From an uncultured Eisenbergiella sp. (lineage in GTDB: Bacteria > Bacillota > Clostridia > Lachnospirales > Lachnospiraceae), in contig CAJUEL010000057.1 of NCBI GenBank assembly GCA_910585455.1, forward strand, positions 1 through 25,542: a stretch of 25,542 bases of DNA, given 5' to 3'. Under the pieces are notes generated by a model, which worked only from the letters and a program-made list of their open reading frames with translations, was not told where the DNA came from and did not search any database. Position 1 is the stretch's first letter; every line of letters begins with the position of its first letter. A program made the position numbers and the translations under genes. This document shows, piece by piece, positions 1-7,406 of the stretch.

Positions 1-79
1 TTGTTTTCAGGAAAGGGGTACGTTTCCTGTCACTACATATTATCTGTTACACATTGTTGCGGGGGTTTCTTACTGACAC

Positions 80-108
80 TTGCTATTCGGTCGGAGATTC
101 CGTATAAT
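80..108 (+). promoter_or_regulatory. Putative sigma-A promoter for the 241-1980 gene
   Basis: The -35 TTGCTA (80-85) and a perfect -10 TATAAT (103-108) are separated by 17 bp. The start codon at 241 is about 130 bp downstream, so the leader is long. An unrelated short hairpin (CAGGAAA/TTTCCTG, 8-29) lies upstream without a T-run. Confidence 0.6.
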
Positions 109-240
109 AGATGCAAAGGAGCCGGTGCTGTTTTGGAGGCGTGAGTAAAGAGGTACTATGCCGGGATTGTTTATTGCAAGCGGTCGGTCAGGGCATGAAT
201 TGTAACCTGGATCAACAAGGAGAGCGGGAGCAAAGTTCGT

Positions 241-1980
241 ATGACAACAACACTGAAACTGCCTGTTGGCATTGAAAATTTTGAAAAGATGCGGACAGAA
301 GGATTTTATTACATAGATAAAACAGGTCTGATCAGGGAGCTTTTGAACAATTGGGGAGAGGTTAATCTTTTTACACGGCCCCGAAGGTTTGGCAAATCTC
401 TGAATATGAGCATGCTAAAATATTTTTTTGAATATGGCAGTAATGCTGCGCTTTTTGAAGGGTTGGAGATTGCCAAAGAGCGGGAGCTCTGTGAAAAATA
501 TATGGGACAGTTTCCGGTCATTTCCATCAGTCTGAAAGGAGTCGAGGGAAGAAGCTTTGAAGCGGCAAAGGAAATGTTGCGTGCATTGATTGGGAGGGAG
601 GCATTGCGCTTTGGTTTTCTTTCCGGCTATGAGCAATTTACGGTGGAAGAGAAAAAAGCATATGCAGGATTGACCGGCATGGATGACAGAGGCGATTATA
701 CGATGTCTGACAGGATGCTGGCAGAAAGCCTGCTGCTCTTATCGCAGCTTTTACACAAGTATTACGGGCGTAAGGTGATTATTCTGATTGATGAATATGA
801 TGTTCCATTGGACAAAGCTTATCGTGCCGGATACTACGATGAAATGGTTCAGCTGGTCCGCATGCTGTTTCATCAGGCATTAAAGACCAATGACAGTCTG
901 CAATTCGCAGTTTTGACCGGATGTCTTCGCATTTCAAAAGAAAGCATTTTTACCGGTCTTAACAATCCCAATATCATGTCTGTCATGGATGTTCAGTTTG
1001 AAGAATTTTTTGGCTTTACGGATATGGAAGTACGTGACCTGCTCGCTTTTTATGGTCTTACCGGTTTTTATCATATTGTGAAGGAATGGTATGATGGTTA
1101 CCGTTTTGGCAGCATCAACATATACTGCCCGTGGGATGTCATTAATTATTGCTATGCATTACGTGTCAATCCGTCAGCCAGACCGCAGAATTATTGGGCA
1201 AATACGGGCAGCAATGATATTATCAGGCGTTTTATTCAAAAAGCGAAATCCAGTACCAGAAGTGAGCTGGAAATCCTGTTGGCAGGTGGAAGTGTCAGAA
1301 AGTATATCCGCCAGGAATTGACATACAATGATCTGGATTCTTCCATTGAAAATCTTTGGAGCCTGCTTTTTACAACAGGTTATCTGACGCAGCGCAGTTA
1401 CAGGGATGAGAATTATTTGAATTTGTGTATTCCCAACCGGGAAATCCAACAGATTTTTGAAACACAGGTCATGGAATGGTTTCAGGAGGAAGCCGGGAAG
1501 GATGTAGGAAAGCTGGATGGTTTGTGTGCTGCATTTCAGGATGGGGATGTTGAAACCGCGGAGAAACTTTTAAATGGATATCTGAAAAAGACGATCAGCG
1601 TCCGTGATGCAGGCGCGCGCAGGGATAAAAAGGAAAGCTTTTATCACGGTATTTTGCTTGGTTTGCTGGGACATAGGGAAAGCTGGGATGTTTTTTCAAA
1701 TATGGAATCAGGGGATGGCTACAGCGACATTTTGATAGAGGATGAGGAAGCGGAGACTGGAATTGTCATCGAAGTGAAATACGCAAAAGACGGTGCAATG
1801 GAGGCAGCATGCAGGGAGGCGCTGAAACAAATTGAAGAAAAGCGGTATGCTGACAGAGTGACAGAGGATGGTATGCGCACGGTTATCAAATATGGCGTTG
1901 CATGTTATAAAAAGGACTGCAGGATCATAATGGATTGTGAACAGCAGGATGGGAGAAAAACGTCCGGCAGAAGGCCGTAA
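241..1980 (+). CDS. DUF1703-type AAA-ATPase with C-terminal PD-(D/E)XK nuclease-fold domain
   Basis: This 579-residue protein belongs to a family common in gut Clostridia and Bacteroidetes: an N-terminal AAA-ATPase-like domain followed by a PD-(D/E)XK (PDDEXK_9) domain. The opening LPVGIENFEKMR and YIDKT, a P-loop in RPRRFGKS (GKS at 51-53) and a Walker B LIDEYD (about 182-187) are visible. Near the C-terminus D496 and E511-V-K513 fit the D...ExK nuclease triad, so the nuclease fold looks intact. The biological role of the family is not established; links to mobile elements or DNA processing are inference. The ATG is preceded by AAGGAGAG (217-224) and a nearer GGGAG. It is probably monocistronic, with its own promoter and a palindrome at its stop codon. 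Family call is confident, function is not. Confidence 0.9.
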   Translation: MTTTLKLPVGIENFEKMRTEGFYYIDKTGLIRELLNNWGEVNLFTRPRRFGKSLNMSMLKYFFEYGSNAALFEGLEIAKERELCEKYMGQFPVISISLKGVEGRSFEAAKEMLRALIGREALRFGFLSGYEQFTVEEKKAYAGLTGMDDRGDYTMSDRMLAESLLLLSQLLHKYYGRKVIILIDEYDVPLDKAYRAGYYDEMVQLVRMLFHQALKTNDSLQFAVLTGCLRISKESIFTGLNNPNIMSVMDVQFEEFFGFTDMEVRDLLAFYGLTGFYHIVKEWYDGYRFGSINIYCPWDVINYCYALRVNPSARPQNYWANTGSNDIIRRFIQKAKSSTRSELEILLAGGSVRKYIRQELTYNDLDSSIENLWSLLFTTGYLTQRSYRDENYLNLCIPNREIQQIFETQVMEWFQEEAGKDVGKLDGLCAAFQDGDVETAEKLLNGYLKKTISVRDAGARRDKKESFYHGILLGLLGHRESWDVFSNMESGDGYSDILIEDEEAETGIVIEVKYAKDGAMEAACREALKQIEEKRYADRVTEDGMRTVIKYGVACYKKDCRIIMDCEQQDGRKTSGRRP

Positions 1981-2006
1981 CAGTTCAGACAACTCTGAAC
2001 TGTTAC
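1977..2006. repeat. Dispersed palindrome copy 1, likely terminator of the upstream gene
   Basis: Perfect 13-bp arms GTAACAGTTCAGA and TCTGAACTGTTAC flank a 4-base loop CAAC. The left arm contains the TAA stop of the 241-1980 gene. On the + strand TTTTTT follows five bases after the stem, so it could act as a rho-independent terminator between two convergent genes. Related copies are at 3053, 7334 and 18619. Confidence 0.8.
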
Positions 2007-2007
2007 G

Positions 2008-2481
2008 CTATTTTTTCTTTGACCGGATTTTTCCGGTCATACTTTCCACCACCAGCTTAAAAACAACGGTATGGGTCATGATTGCCCTGCTGACAGGAAA
2101 ATCCTCCTGATGATAATGGCGCATCAAAATGCACAAAGCATCGTATTTTTCCTCATCGGGAACGATTTCGATATGCCCCTGCCCGACGACGCTTTCATAA
2201 TCCATCGTGCAGTTTTGGGTTTCCCATTCTGTAATTAACGTATGGCCGCAATCCATTTCAAAGCTTGCCCGGTTGTCAGCCCGGATCAGGTCGTACTTGG
2301 TTCCCTCGCACGCTCCATGAAAAAACAGCTCTACATGACCGTCCTCTGCCTTCATGCCGAAGTTCAGCGGAAGAATATAGGGGTATCCCTGATTATTCAA
2401 CGCAATCCTGCACACGTCGCATTTCTCCATGATTGCGATCATCTCTTCAAATTTGGTTACTTCCCGGTCTTTCCGTCGCAT
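2008..2481 (-). CDS. Pyridoxamine 5'-phosphate oxidase-like, NimA-type flavin-binding protein
   Basis: This 157-residue protein resembles the FMN-binding split-barrel proteins of the pyridoxamine-phosphate-oxidase-like/NimA group. It has the typical segments CRIALNNQGYPYILPLNFG, ELFFHGACEGTKYDLI, a Cys-containing strand and ESVVGQGHIEIV. NimA relatives are flavoproteins sometimes linked to nitroimidazole reduction; the true substrate here is unknown. The frame is open 18 codons further upstream, but ATG 2481 is preferred: it has GGGGAGGAG six bases upstream, and the longer version would lie inside the neighbouring gene. It overlaps the end of the GNAT gene by 25 bp, so the two are probably co-transcribed and translationally coupled. 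The final Lys codons overlap the T-run of the convergent gene's terminator. Confidence 0.85.
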   Translation of the reverse strand: MRRKDREVTKFEEMIAIMEKCDVCRIALNNQGYPYILPLNFGMKAEDGHVELFFHGACEGTKYDLIRADNRASFEMDCGHTLITEWETQNCTMDYESVVGQGHIEIVPDEEKYDALCILMRHYHQEDFPVSRAIMTHTVVFKLVVESMTGKIRSKKK

Positions 2482-2999
2482 GTTTCTCCTCCCCGCACCT
2501 GTTCTTTTGTTATGGTCATATGACACCTGCTCCATCGCTTATTCTGATAAGAAAACACATCATTTTCCAGGCTTTCCGTGACAAAGCCGATTTTTTCATA
2601 GCAGCGCCTGGCTGCGATATTTTCGTTGAATACGTTCAGACGGACCAAAGTTACTCCTGTGATCTGAAAGGCGTATTGTAAGGAGAGCCGCAGCATTTTT
2701 TCCCCATAACCCAGCCCCCTTCTTTTGGGATCAACGATCACAAACTTGAGAAATCCGGCATTCGTATCAGGATTGACAGAATAGCAGAAAAAACCTGTTG
2801 GCGTTCCGTCATATTCCGTCGCCACATAGGCGCTATCCGCCCATTCCTTCGCATTTTTTAAAAGAAAGCTATGAAACGCCTCTCTTGTGACCGGGAAGGG
2901 AAGCAGATTCGCGCACCATAAAGCATGCACCTGCTCATTCTCAATCCATCTCTCCAGATATATATAATCCATGCTTTCTATATATGGCCGTATCCTCAT
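2457..2999 (-). CDS. GNAT family N-acetyltransferase
   Basis: A 180-residue GCN5-related N-acetyltransferase. The acetyl-CoA-binding motif A is clear: FVIVDPKRRGLGYGEKML, with the RRGLGYG pyrophosphate loop. It is followed by motif B, with LNVFNENIAARRCYEKIGF. The substrate cannot be read from sequence. The C-terminal tail after MTITKEQV is polar and overlaps the Nim-like gene. The ATG is preceded by AAGGAGC at a good distance. The promoter at 3091-3119 drives the operon, and a copy of the dispersed palindrome lies in the 5' untranslated region, about 54 bp before the start. A RimJ/RimL-like or small-molecule acetyltransferase are both possible. Confidence 0.9.
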   Translation of the reverse strand: MRIRPYIESMDYIYLERWIENEQVHALWCANLLPFPVTREAFHSFLLKNAKEWADSAYVATEYDGTPTGFFCYSVNPDTNAGFLKFVIVDPKRRGLGYGEKMLRLSLQYAFQITGVTLVRLNVFNENIAARRCYEKIGFVTESLENDVFSYQNKRWSRCHMTITKEQVRGGETCDGKTGK

Positions 3000-3052
3000 G
3001 CAAAAGCTCCTTCATGATTGGTAAAAATTAGCGCAGGCAAGCGATATCATTT

Positions 3053-3077
3053 GGTTCAGACAGATCTGAACTGTTAC
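3053..3077. repeat. Dispersed palindrome copy 2, in GNAT leader
   Basis: The right arm TCTGAACTGTTAC (3065-3077) is identical to copy 1. The left arm keeps only GGTTCAGA, loop CAGA. It lies between the GNAT promoter and its start codon, unlike copies 1 and 4, which sit behind genes. Confidence 0.7.
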
Positions 3078-3090
3078 AATATTTTCCATC

Positions 3091-3119
3091 ATTCTGACAA
3101 TATAGGATGAATTTGTCAA
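3091..3119 (-). promoter_or_regulatory. Putative promoter for the GNAT/Nim-like operon
   Basis: On the minus strand TTGACA (3114-3119) and CAGAAT (3091-3096) are separated by 17 bp. The -10 is only 4/6, but the -35 is perfect. Confidence 0.5.
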
Positions 3120-3174
3120 TAGCTTTTTAGAAATTTTTGAAAAGTAACCGGGTGCAGATTTCGCAGGAAAAGAC

Positions 3175-3203
3175 TTGTAAATTTTTTTTATCTGTCATAC
3201 AAT
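3175..3203 (+). promoter_or_regulatory. Putative sigma-A promoter for comEA
   Basis: TTGTAA (3175-3180), a 17-bp spacer and TACAAT (3198-3203) lie about 100 bp before the comEA start. It is divergent from the GNAT promoter. Confidence 0.6.
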
Positions 3204-3302
3204 GGTAGTGCGGTGTCTGCACGGCAGCTTGTGTAAAGGATGTGCCTGTGCATTGGGGGTCCTTTTTACGATTATGTGAAAAGGAGGAAGCTGTTTTCGA
3301 AG

Positions 3303-4085
3303 ATGAAATCAGCGATTGCGCCGATGAGAACAAAAGTGAATCATGAGAAGGCGGTTTGGCATGGAAAACCGCTTTATAACAGGAAAAGAAGGCTGGCGGC
3401 GGCAGTGTTTGCCGGGCTGTTTCTTTTTTGCGGCTGCGGCAAGGGGGCAGACGACCTTTTGCTGTTCGAGCAGGAGCTGGCAGCGGAAAATGAAATGGAG
3501 CAGCAGGCGGAGAACGGGGCGGAAGGAAACGAAGATGCGGCCGCAGCGCAGGCGGTGAGCGGGGATGCCATGGAGCCCCCAAAGCCGGAAACCATCCCGG
3601 AGCCTGCGGTCTGCATCGTGCATATTTGTGGCGCGGTGTACAATCCGGGCGTCTATGAGCTGCCGGACGGCAGCCGCGTGATGGACGCCGTGACAGCGGC
3701 GGGCGGATTTTTGGAGGACGCGGACCAGTCGGCGTGCAATCTGGCGCAGGCTATAGTGGACGGCTGTCAGATTTATATTATGACCCGGGAGGAGAGCAGC
3801 GTTCTTCTGGAAGAGGAAAAAAGCGCCGGAATCCAGCCGCAGAAGTCCCTGGAGGGCGTACAGACAGCCGATGCAGGAGAGAGGGCAGAAGCTGGAAAGG
3901 TCAATTTAAATACTGCGGATGCGGCGGCATTGAAGACGCTGCCCGGCATTGGTGACAGCCGTGCTGCCGCGATTCTGGCATTTCGGCAGGAGAACGGCGC
4001 GTTTTCCTGCATTGAGGATATCATGAAGGTGAGCGGCATTAAGCAGGCGGCTTTTGACAAGATCAAGGACAGGATAACCGTTTGA
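3303..4085 (+). CDS. comEA: ComEA-type competence DNA-binding protein (SLBB + helix-hairpin-helix)
   Basis: A 260-residue surface DNA receptor of the transformation pathway. A basic N-terminus and hydrophobic segment (LAAAVFAGLFLF) anchor it; the following CGCG hints at a lipoprotein, but the lipobox is weak. An acidic Glu/Ala-rich linker follows, then an SLBB-like domain (about 103-160, from VCIVHICGAVYNPGVYELP). The C-terminal helix-hairpin-helix pair (about 199-260) has NLNTADAAALKTLPGIGDS and VSGIKQAAFDKIK, as in ComEA. The start is uncertain: ATG 3303 is preferred, but the AAAGGAGG element lies about 15 bases away. In frame upstream are GTG 3276 and ATG 3240, both with poorer signals. 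comEC lies 3.3 kb downstream instead of directly adjacent. Confidence 0.88.
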   Translation: MKSAIAPMRTKVNHEKAVWHGKPLYNRKRRLAAAVFAGLFLFCGCGKGADDLLLFEQELAAENEMEQQAENGAEGNEDAAAAQAVSGDAMEPPKPETIPEPAVCIVHICGAVYNPGVYELPDGSRVMDAVTAAGGFLEDADQSACNLAQAIVDGCQIYIMTREESSVLLEEEKSAGIQPQKSLEGVQTADAGERAEAGKVNLNTADAAALKTLPGIGDSRAAAILAFRQENGAFSCIEDIMKVSGIKQAAFDKIKDRITV

Positions 4086-4160
4086 CGGCGGGCTCATTTT
4101 TGGCGGATTACCAAATGGCAGGAGGGTCAGCGCGCCGGCAGCGGAGGAATGAGAGGAAAT

Positions 4161-4850
4161 ATGGCGAAGAAAGTTCTGGTTGTGGATGATGAAAAGCTGA
4201 TCGTGAAGGGAATCCGGTTCAGTCTGGAGCAGGATGGCATGGAGGTGACCTGTGCCTATGACGGCGAGGAGGCGTTGCGCCTGGCGCGGGAAAAGGAATT
4301 TGACATGATCCTTTTGGACATTATGCTGCCGAAGATGAGCGGCACCGAGGTGTGCCAGCAGATCCGGGAATTTTCCAATGTTCCGGTGGTGATGCTGACC
4401 GCAAAGAGCGATGATATGGATAAGATCATGGGGCTGGAATACGGCGCGGACGATTATATCACAAAGCCCTTTAATATTCTGGAGGTAAAGGCGCGGATCA
4501 AGGCGATCATGCGCCGGACCGCCGGCCGCGCTCTGCCAAAGAAGGAGAGCAACGTCATTGAGAGCGGCGATATGCGCATGGATTGTGACAGCCGCCGGGT
4601 GAGCATAGCGGGCAAAGAGGTGAACCTGACCGCCAAGGAATTTGATGTGCTGGAGCTTTTGATCAAAAACCCGAATAAGGTATACAGCAGGGAAAAGCTT
4701 CTGAATCTGATCTGGGGGGCGGATTACCCGGGGGACGTGCGCACCGTGGACGTTCATATCCGCCGCCTCCGTGAAAAAATTGAAAGCAATCCCAGCGAGC
4801 CGCGTTTTGTTCATACGAAGTGGGGCGTCGGATATTTTTTTCGCGCATAG
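4161..4850 (+). CDS. OmpR/PhoB-family response regulator
   Basis: A 229-residue two-component response regulator. The receiver domain (about 3-115) has the acidic pair D9-D10, the phosphoacceptor D53 in LLDIMLP, T80 in MLTAKS and K102 in TKPF. The C-terminal winged-helix domain (about 130-229) shows LTAKEFDVLELL, YSREKLLNLIWG and VDVHIRRLREKIE, ending with the usual wing GVGYFF. An ATG at 4149 is also in frame, but GGAGGA abuts it directly; ATG 4161 has GAGAGGA at a usable distance. The histidine kinase gene follows 38 bp downstream. Targets are unknown; its position suggests envelope or surface genes. Confidence 0.93.
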   Translation: MAKKVLVVDDEKLIVKGIRFSLEQDGMEVTCAYDGEEALRLAREKEFDMILLDIMLPKMSGTEVCQQIREFSNVPVVMLTAKSDDMDKIMGLEYGADDYITKPFNILEVKARIKAIMRRTAGRALPKKESNVIESGDMRMDCDSRRVSIAGKEVNLTAKEFDVLELLIKNPNKVYSREKLLNLIWGADYPGDVRTVDVHIRRLREKIESNPSEPRFVHTKWGVGYFFRA

Positions 4851-4888
4851 ACAGCAGATCATCCCGCACACAGACAGGAATTTAACCT

Positions 4889-6376
4889 ATGAGATTTAAC
4901 GGAAAGGACCTTTTGGACCGGCTGCTTCACAGGATTCCCCTGCTGCGTAGCCTGAAAGCTTATATTTTTGTGCTGATGCTGATCATCGGCATTGTTCCCA
5001 GCATCATCATGCGCATCGGGATTCTGCAAAATTACGAGGAGCGTGCGGTATCCCTGCGCGCGTCGGATGTCACGACCCAGTATAAAATCATCGCTAATCA
5101 TCTGCTCAACTACAATTATCTGCAGGATACCTCTTCCGATGTCATCAATGCGGAGCTGGAGCAGATGTCCAATCTTTACGATGGGCGCGTCATGGTCATC
5201 AATTCCAATTTCCGCGTGGTGAAGGACACCTATACCATCAGTGAAGGGAAAACCATGATTTCGGAGGAGGTCATCAAATGCTTTAAGGGCGAGAGCACCT
5301 CCAGGCATGACCAGAAGAATGACTATATCGAGATGACCATTCCCATCACCGGGACGCGAACGGAAGAAGGGGAGGAAATTCAGGAGGTGCGCGGCGTGAT
5401 TCTGGCAAGCGCTTCCACGGACAGCATTGTGACGACGATGGAAATTCTGAGCCGCAAGGCGCTGATCGTGGAAATCGTGATGGGAATCATCATCCTGGGC
5501 ATTGTATTTTTCTTTTCCCATATTCTCATTATGCCCTTTAACCGCGTCACACAGGCGATCAGTGAGGTGAAGGACGGCTATACGGATGAGCCGATTTCCG
5601 TTCCGGACTATATTGAGACGGAGCATATCGTGGACGCGTTCAACCAGCTGCTTGGCAGGATGAAGGTGATTAATGATTCCCGGCAGGATTTCGTGGCGAA
5701 TGTTTCCCACGAGCTAAAGACGCCCATGACCTCGATCAAGGTGCTGGCGGATTCCTTAAATCAACAGCCGGATGCGCCGGTGGAGCTGTACAGGGAGTTT
5801 ATGCTGGATATTACGGAGGAAATCGAGCGGGAAAACAAAATTATCAACGATCTTTTGTCGCTGGTGAAGCTGGATAAGACGGAAGCGAAAATGAACATCA
5901 GCGCCGTGGATATCAACGCCCTGCTGGAGGCAACCTTAAAGCGGCTCCGCCCCATCGCCCGCAAGCGGGATGTGGAGGTGGTTTTGGAAAGCCTTCGTCC
6001 GGTGACGGCGGAGGTGGACGAAGGAAAGATTTCACAGATTTTTACCAACCTTGTGGAAAATGCCATCAAGTACAACAAGGAGCATGGCTGGGTGAAGGTG
6101 CTTCTGGATGCGGACCATCAGTTTTTTACGGTGGAAATTTCCGATTCGGGAATCGGCATTGAGGAAAAGGATTACGAGCATATATTTGAACGGTTTTACC
6201 GGGTGGACAAGTCCCACTCCAGAGAGATCGGCGGCACGGGACTCGGGCTTTCCATCACCCGTAACGCCGTGCTGCTGCACAGGGGTTCTGTAAAGGTGAG
6301 CAGCACGGAAGGGGAAGGCGCCTGCTTTACGGTGAAAATTCCGCTCACTTACATCAAGGCGGGAGGAAACGGATGA
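4889..6376 (+). CDS. Membrane sensor histidine kinase (HAMP-HisKA-HATPase)
   Basis: A 495-residue sensor kinase, partner of the preceding regulator. A first membrane helix (about 24-42, AYIFVLMLIIGIVPSIIM) and a second (about 191-214, ALIVEIVMGIIILGIVFFF) bracket an extracellular sensor domain of about 150 residues. A HAMP linker follows. The H-box is VSHELKTPMTS, with phospho-accepting H274. The ATPase domain has the N-box NLVENAIKYN, the G1 box DSGIGIEEKD and the G2 box GGTGLGLS. All catalytic motifs look intact. Its stop overlaps the next gene's ATG by 4 bp (ATGA), so coupling to the GerMN lipoprotein is likely. The architecture is like PhoR, WalK and MtrB; the signal is unknown. Confidence 0.93.
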   Translation: MRFNGKDLLDRLLHRIPLLRSLKAYIFVLMLIIGIVPSIIMRIGILQNYEERAVSLRASDVTTQYKIIANHLLNYNYLQDTSSDVINAELEQMSNLYDGRVMVINSNFRVVKDTYTISEGKTMISEEVIKCFKGESTSRHDQKNDYIEMTIPITGTRTEEGEEIQEVRGVILASASTDSIVTTMEILSRKALIVEIVMGIIILGIVFFFSHILIMPFNRVTQAISEVKDGYTDEPISVPDYIETEHIVDAFNQLLGRMKVINDSRQDFVANVSHELKTPMTSIKVLADSLNQQPDAPVELYREFMLDITEEIERENKIINDLLSLVKLDKTEAKMNISAVDINALLEATLKRLRPIARKRDVEVVLESLRPVTAEVDEGKISQIFTNLVENAIKYNKEHGWVKVLLDADHQFFTVEISDSGIGIEEKDYEHIFERFYRVDKSHSREIGGTGLGLSITRNAVLLHRGSVKVSSTEGEGACFTVKIPLTYIKAGGNG

Positions 6377-7320
6377 ATCAAAAAAGGAAGGGAGCGCGCC
6401 TGGCAGCGCGCGTTTGCCTGTGCTTTTTGGGCATCTTCTGGCTGACTGGCTGCGGCAGGGAAAAGGAGCAGGCGGCGGAAGGCGCGGTTTCGGTTTATTA
6501 TATCAATAAGGCGGAAACAAAGGTGACGCCGGTATCCTGTGTGCTGGAGGGCGAGGATAAGGCAGAGCTTGTGGACGGGGCGATTGAGGCGCTCATGCAA
6601 AATCCGGTGGAGCTGTCCCTGCGCACGCCGGTGAACGGGTATGAGATTCTTGACTGGGAGCTTGCAGACACGCAGCTGATTGTGGATGTGAGCGAGGATT
6701 ATAAGAGACTGACCCCGACCACGGAAATTTTGATCAGGGCAGCGCTGGTGCGCACGCTGACGCAGATCGCAGGAGTGGATCATGTGGCGCTGACAGTGAA
6801 TGGGGAAGCGTTGACGGACAGTCTGGGCGCAACTGTGGGTTCCATGACGGCGGATATGTTCATCGATAATGCTGGTAACGAGATCAATGCCTATGAAAAG
6901 GTGCGGCTGAAGCTTTATTTCGCCAATGAAAATGGAGACAGGCTGGTAGAGCATACGATACCATGGGTCTATAACAGCAATATTTCCATGGAAAAGCTGG
7001 TGGTGGAGCGGCTGGTCGCGGGACCCGTGGATGTGGATGCCGGCGTGTATCCTGTGATCAATCCCGCCACAAAGGTGTTGAGCGTGACGGTCAAGGACGG
7101 CACCTGCTATGTGAATTTTGATGATAATTTTATGACGCAGATGTACAATGTGAGTGCGGATGTGGTGGTATATTCCATCGTCAATTCCCTGGTGGAGCTC
7201 ACAAACGTGAATAAGGTGCAGATTTCCGTAAACGGCGAAACCGATCTGGTTTATCGGGAAAATTTCAATTTCTCCACGGTGTTTGACAGAAATCTGGATC
7301 TCGTATATGAAACGGAATAG
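6373..7320 (+). CDS. GerMN-domain lipoprotein
   Basis: A 315-residue secreted lipoprotein. The signal peptide ends in a lipobox LTGC with the lipidated Cys at residue 27. Two GerMN-type domains follow: one about 35-155 (VYYINKAETKVTPV, with ALMQNPVELSLRTPVNG and VDVSEDY), the second about 170-312 (LYFANENGDRLVEHTI, with VERLVAGP and YVNFDDNFM). GerM-type proteins act at the envelope and cell wall. The ATG overlaps the kinase stop, so this is the third gene of the regulator-kinase operon. The same gene order, with a GerMN lipoprotein (LpqB), occurs in actinobacterial mtrAB-lpqB, where LpqB modulates the kinase. A similar role here is inference. Confidence 0.9.
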   Translation: MNQKRKGARLAARVCLCFLGIFWLTGCGREKEQAAEGAVSVYYINKAETKVTPVSCVLEGEDKAELVDGAIEALMQNPVELSLRTPVNGYEILDWELADTQLIVDVSEDYKRLTPTTEILIRAALVRTLTQIAGVDHVALTVNGEALTDSLGATVGSMTADMFIDNAGNEINAYEKVRLKLYFANENGDRLVEHTIPWVYNSNISMEKLVVERLVAGPVDVDAGVYPVINPATKVLSVTVKDGTCYVNFDDNFMTQMYNVSADVVVYSIVNSLVELTNVNKVQISVNGETDLVYRENFNFSTVFDRNLDLVYETE

Positions 7321-7333
7321 CAGCCAGGAGCTG

Positions 7334-7346
7334 TCTGAACTGTTAC
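7334..7346. repeat. Dispersed palindrome half-site (copy 3)
   Basis: One perfect arm TCTGAACTGTTAC lies 13 bp after the GerMN stop. The other arm is not recognisable; upstream is CAGCCAGGAGCTG, similar to the loop of copy 4. Confidence 0.6.
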
Positions 7347-7406
7347 GAAACGGGACAGGAAGCGGAGAACCTCTCTGCGGAACTGTCCGATACGAAAGGA
7401 AAAAAA

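Noticed and set aside
1..60. CAGGAAA/TTTCCTG hairpin as a terminator of an upstream gene
   Set aside because: No T-run follows on either strand and the upstream gene is outside the window.
3906..5710. Long minus-strand frames of 321 and 283 residues
   Set aside because: They lie opposite the clear response regulator and kinase genes, have no ribosome binding sites and show no domain motifs; they are shadows of GC-rich codons.
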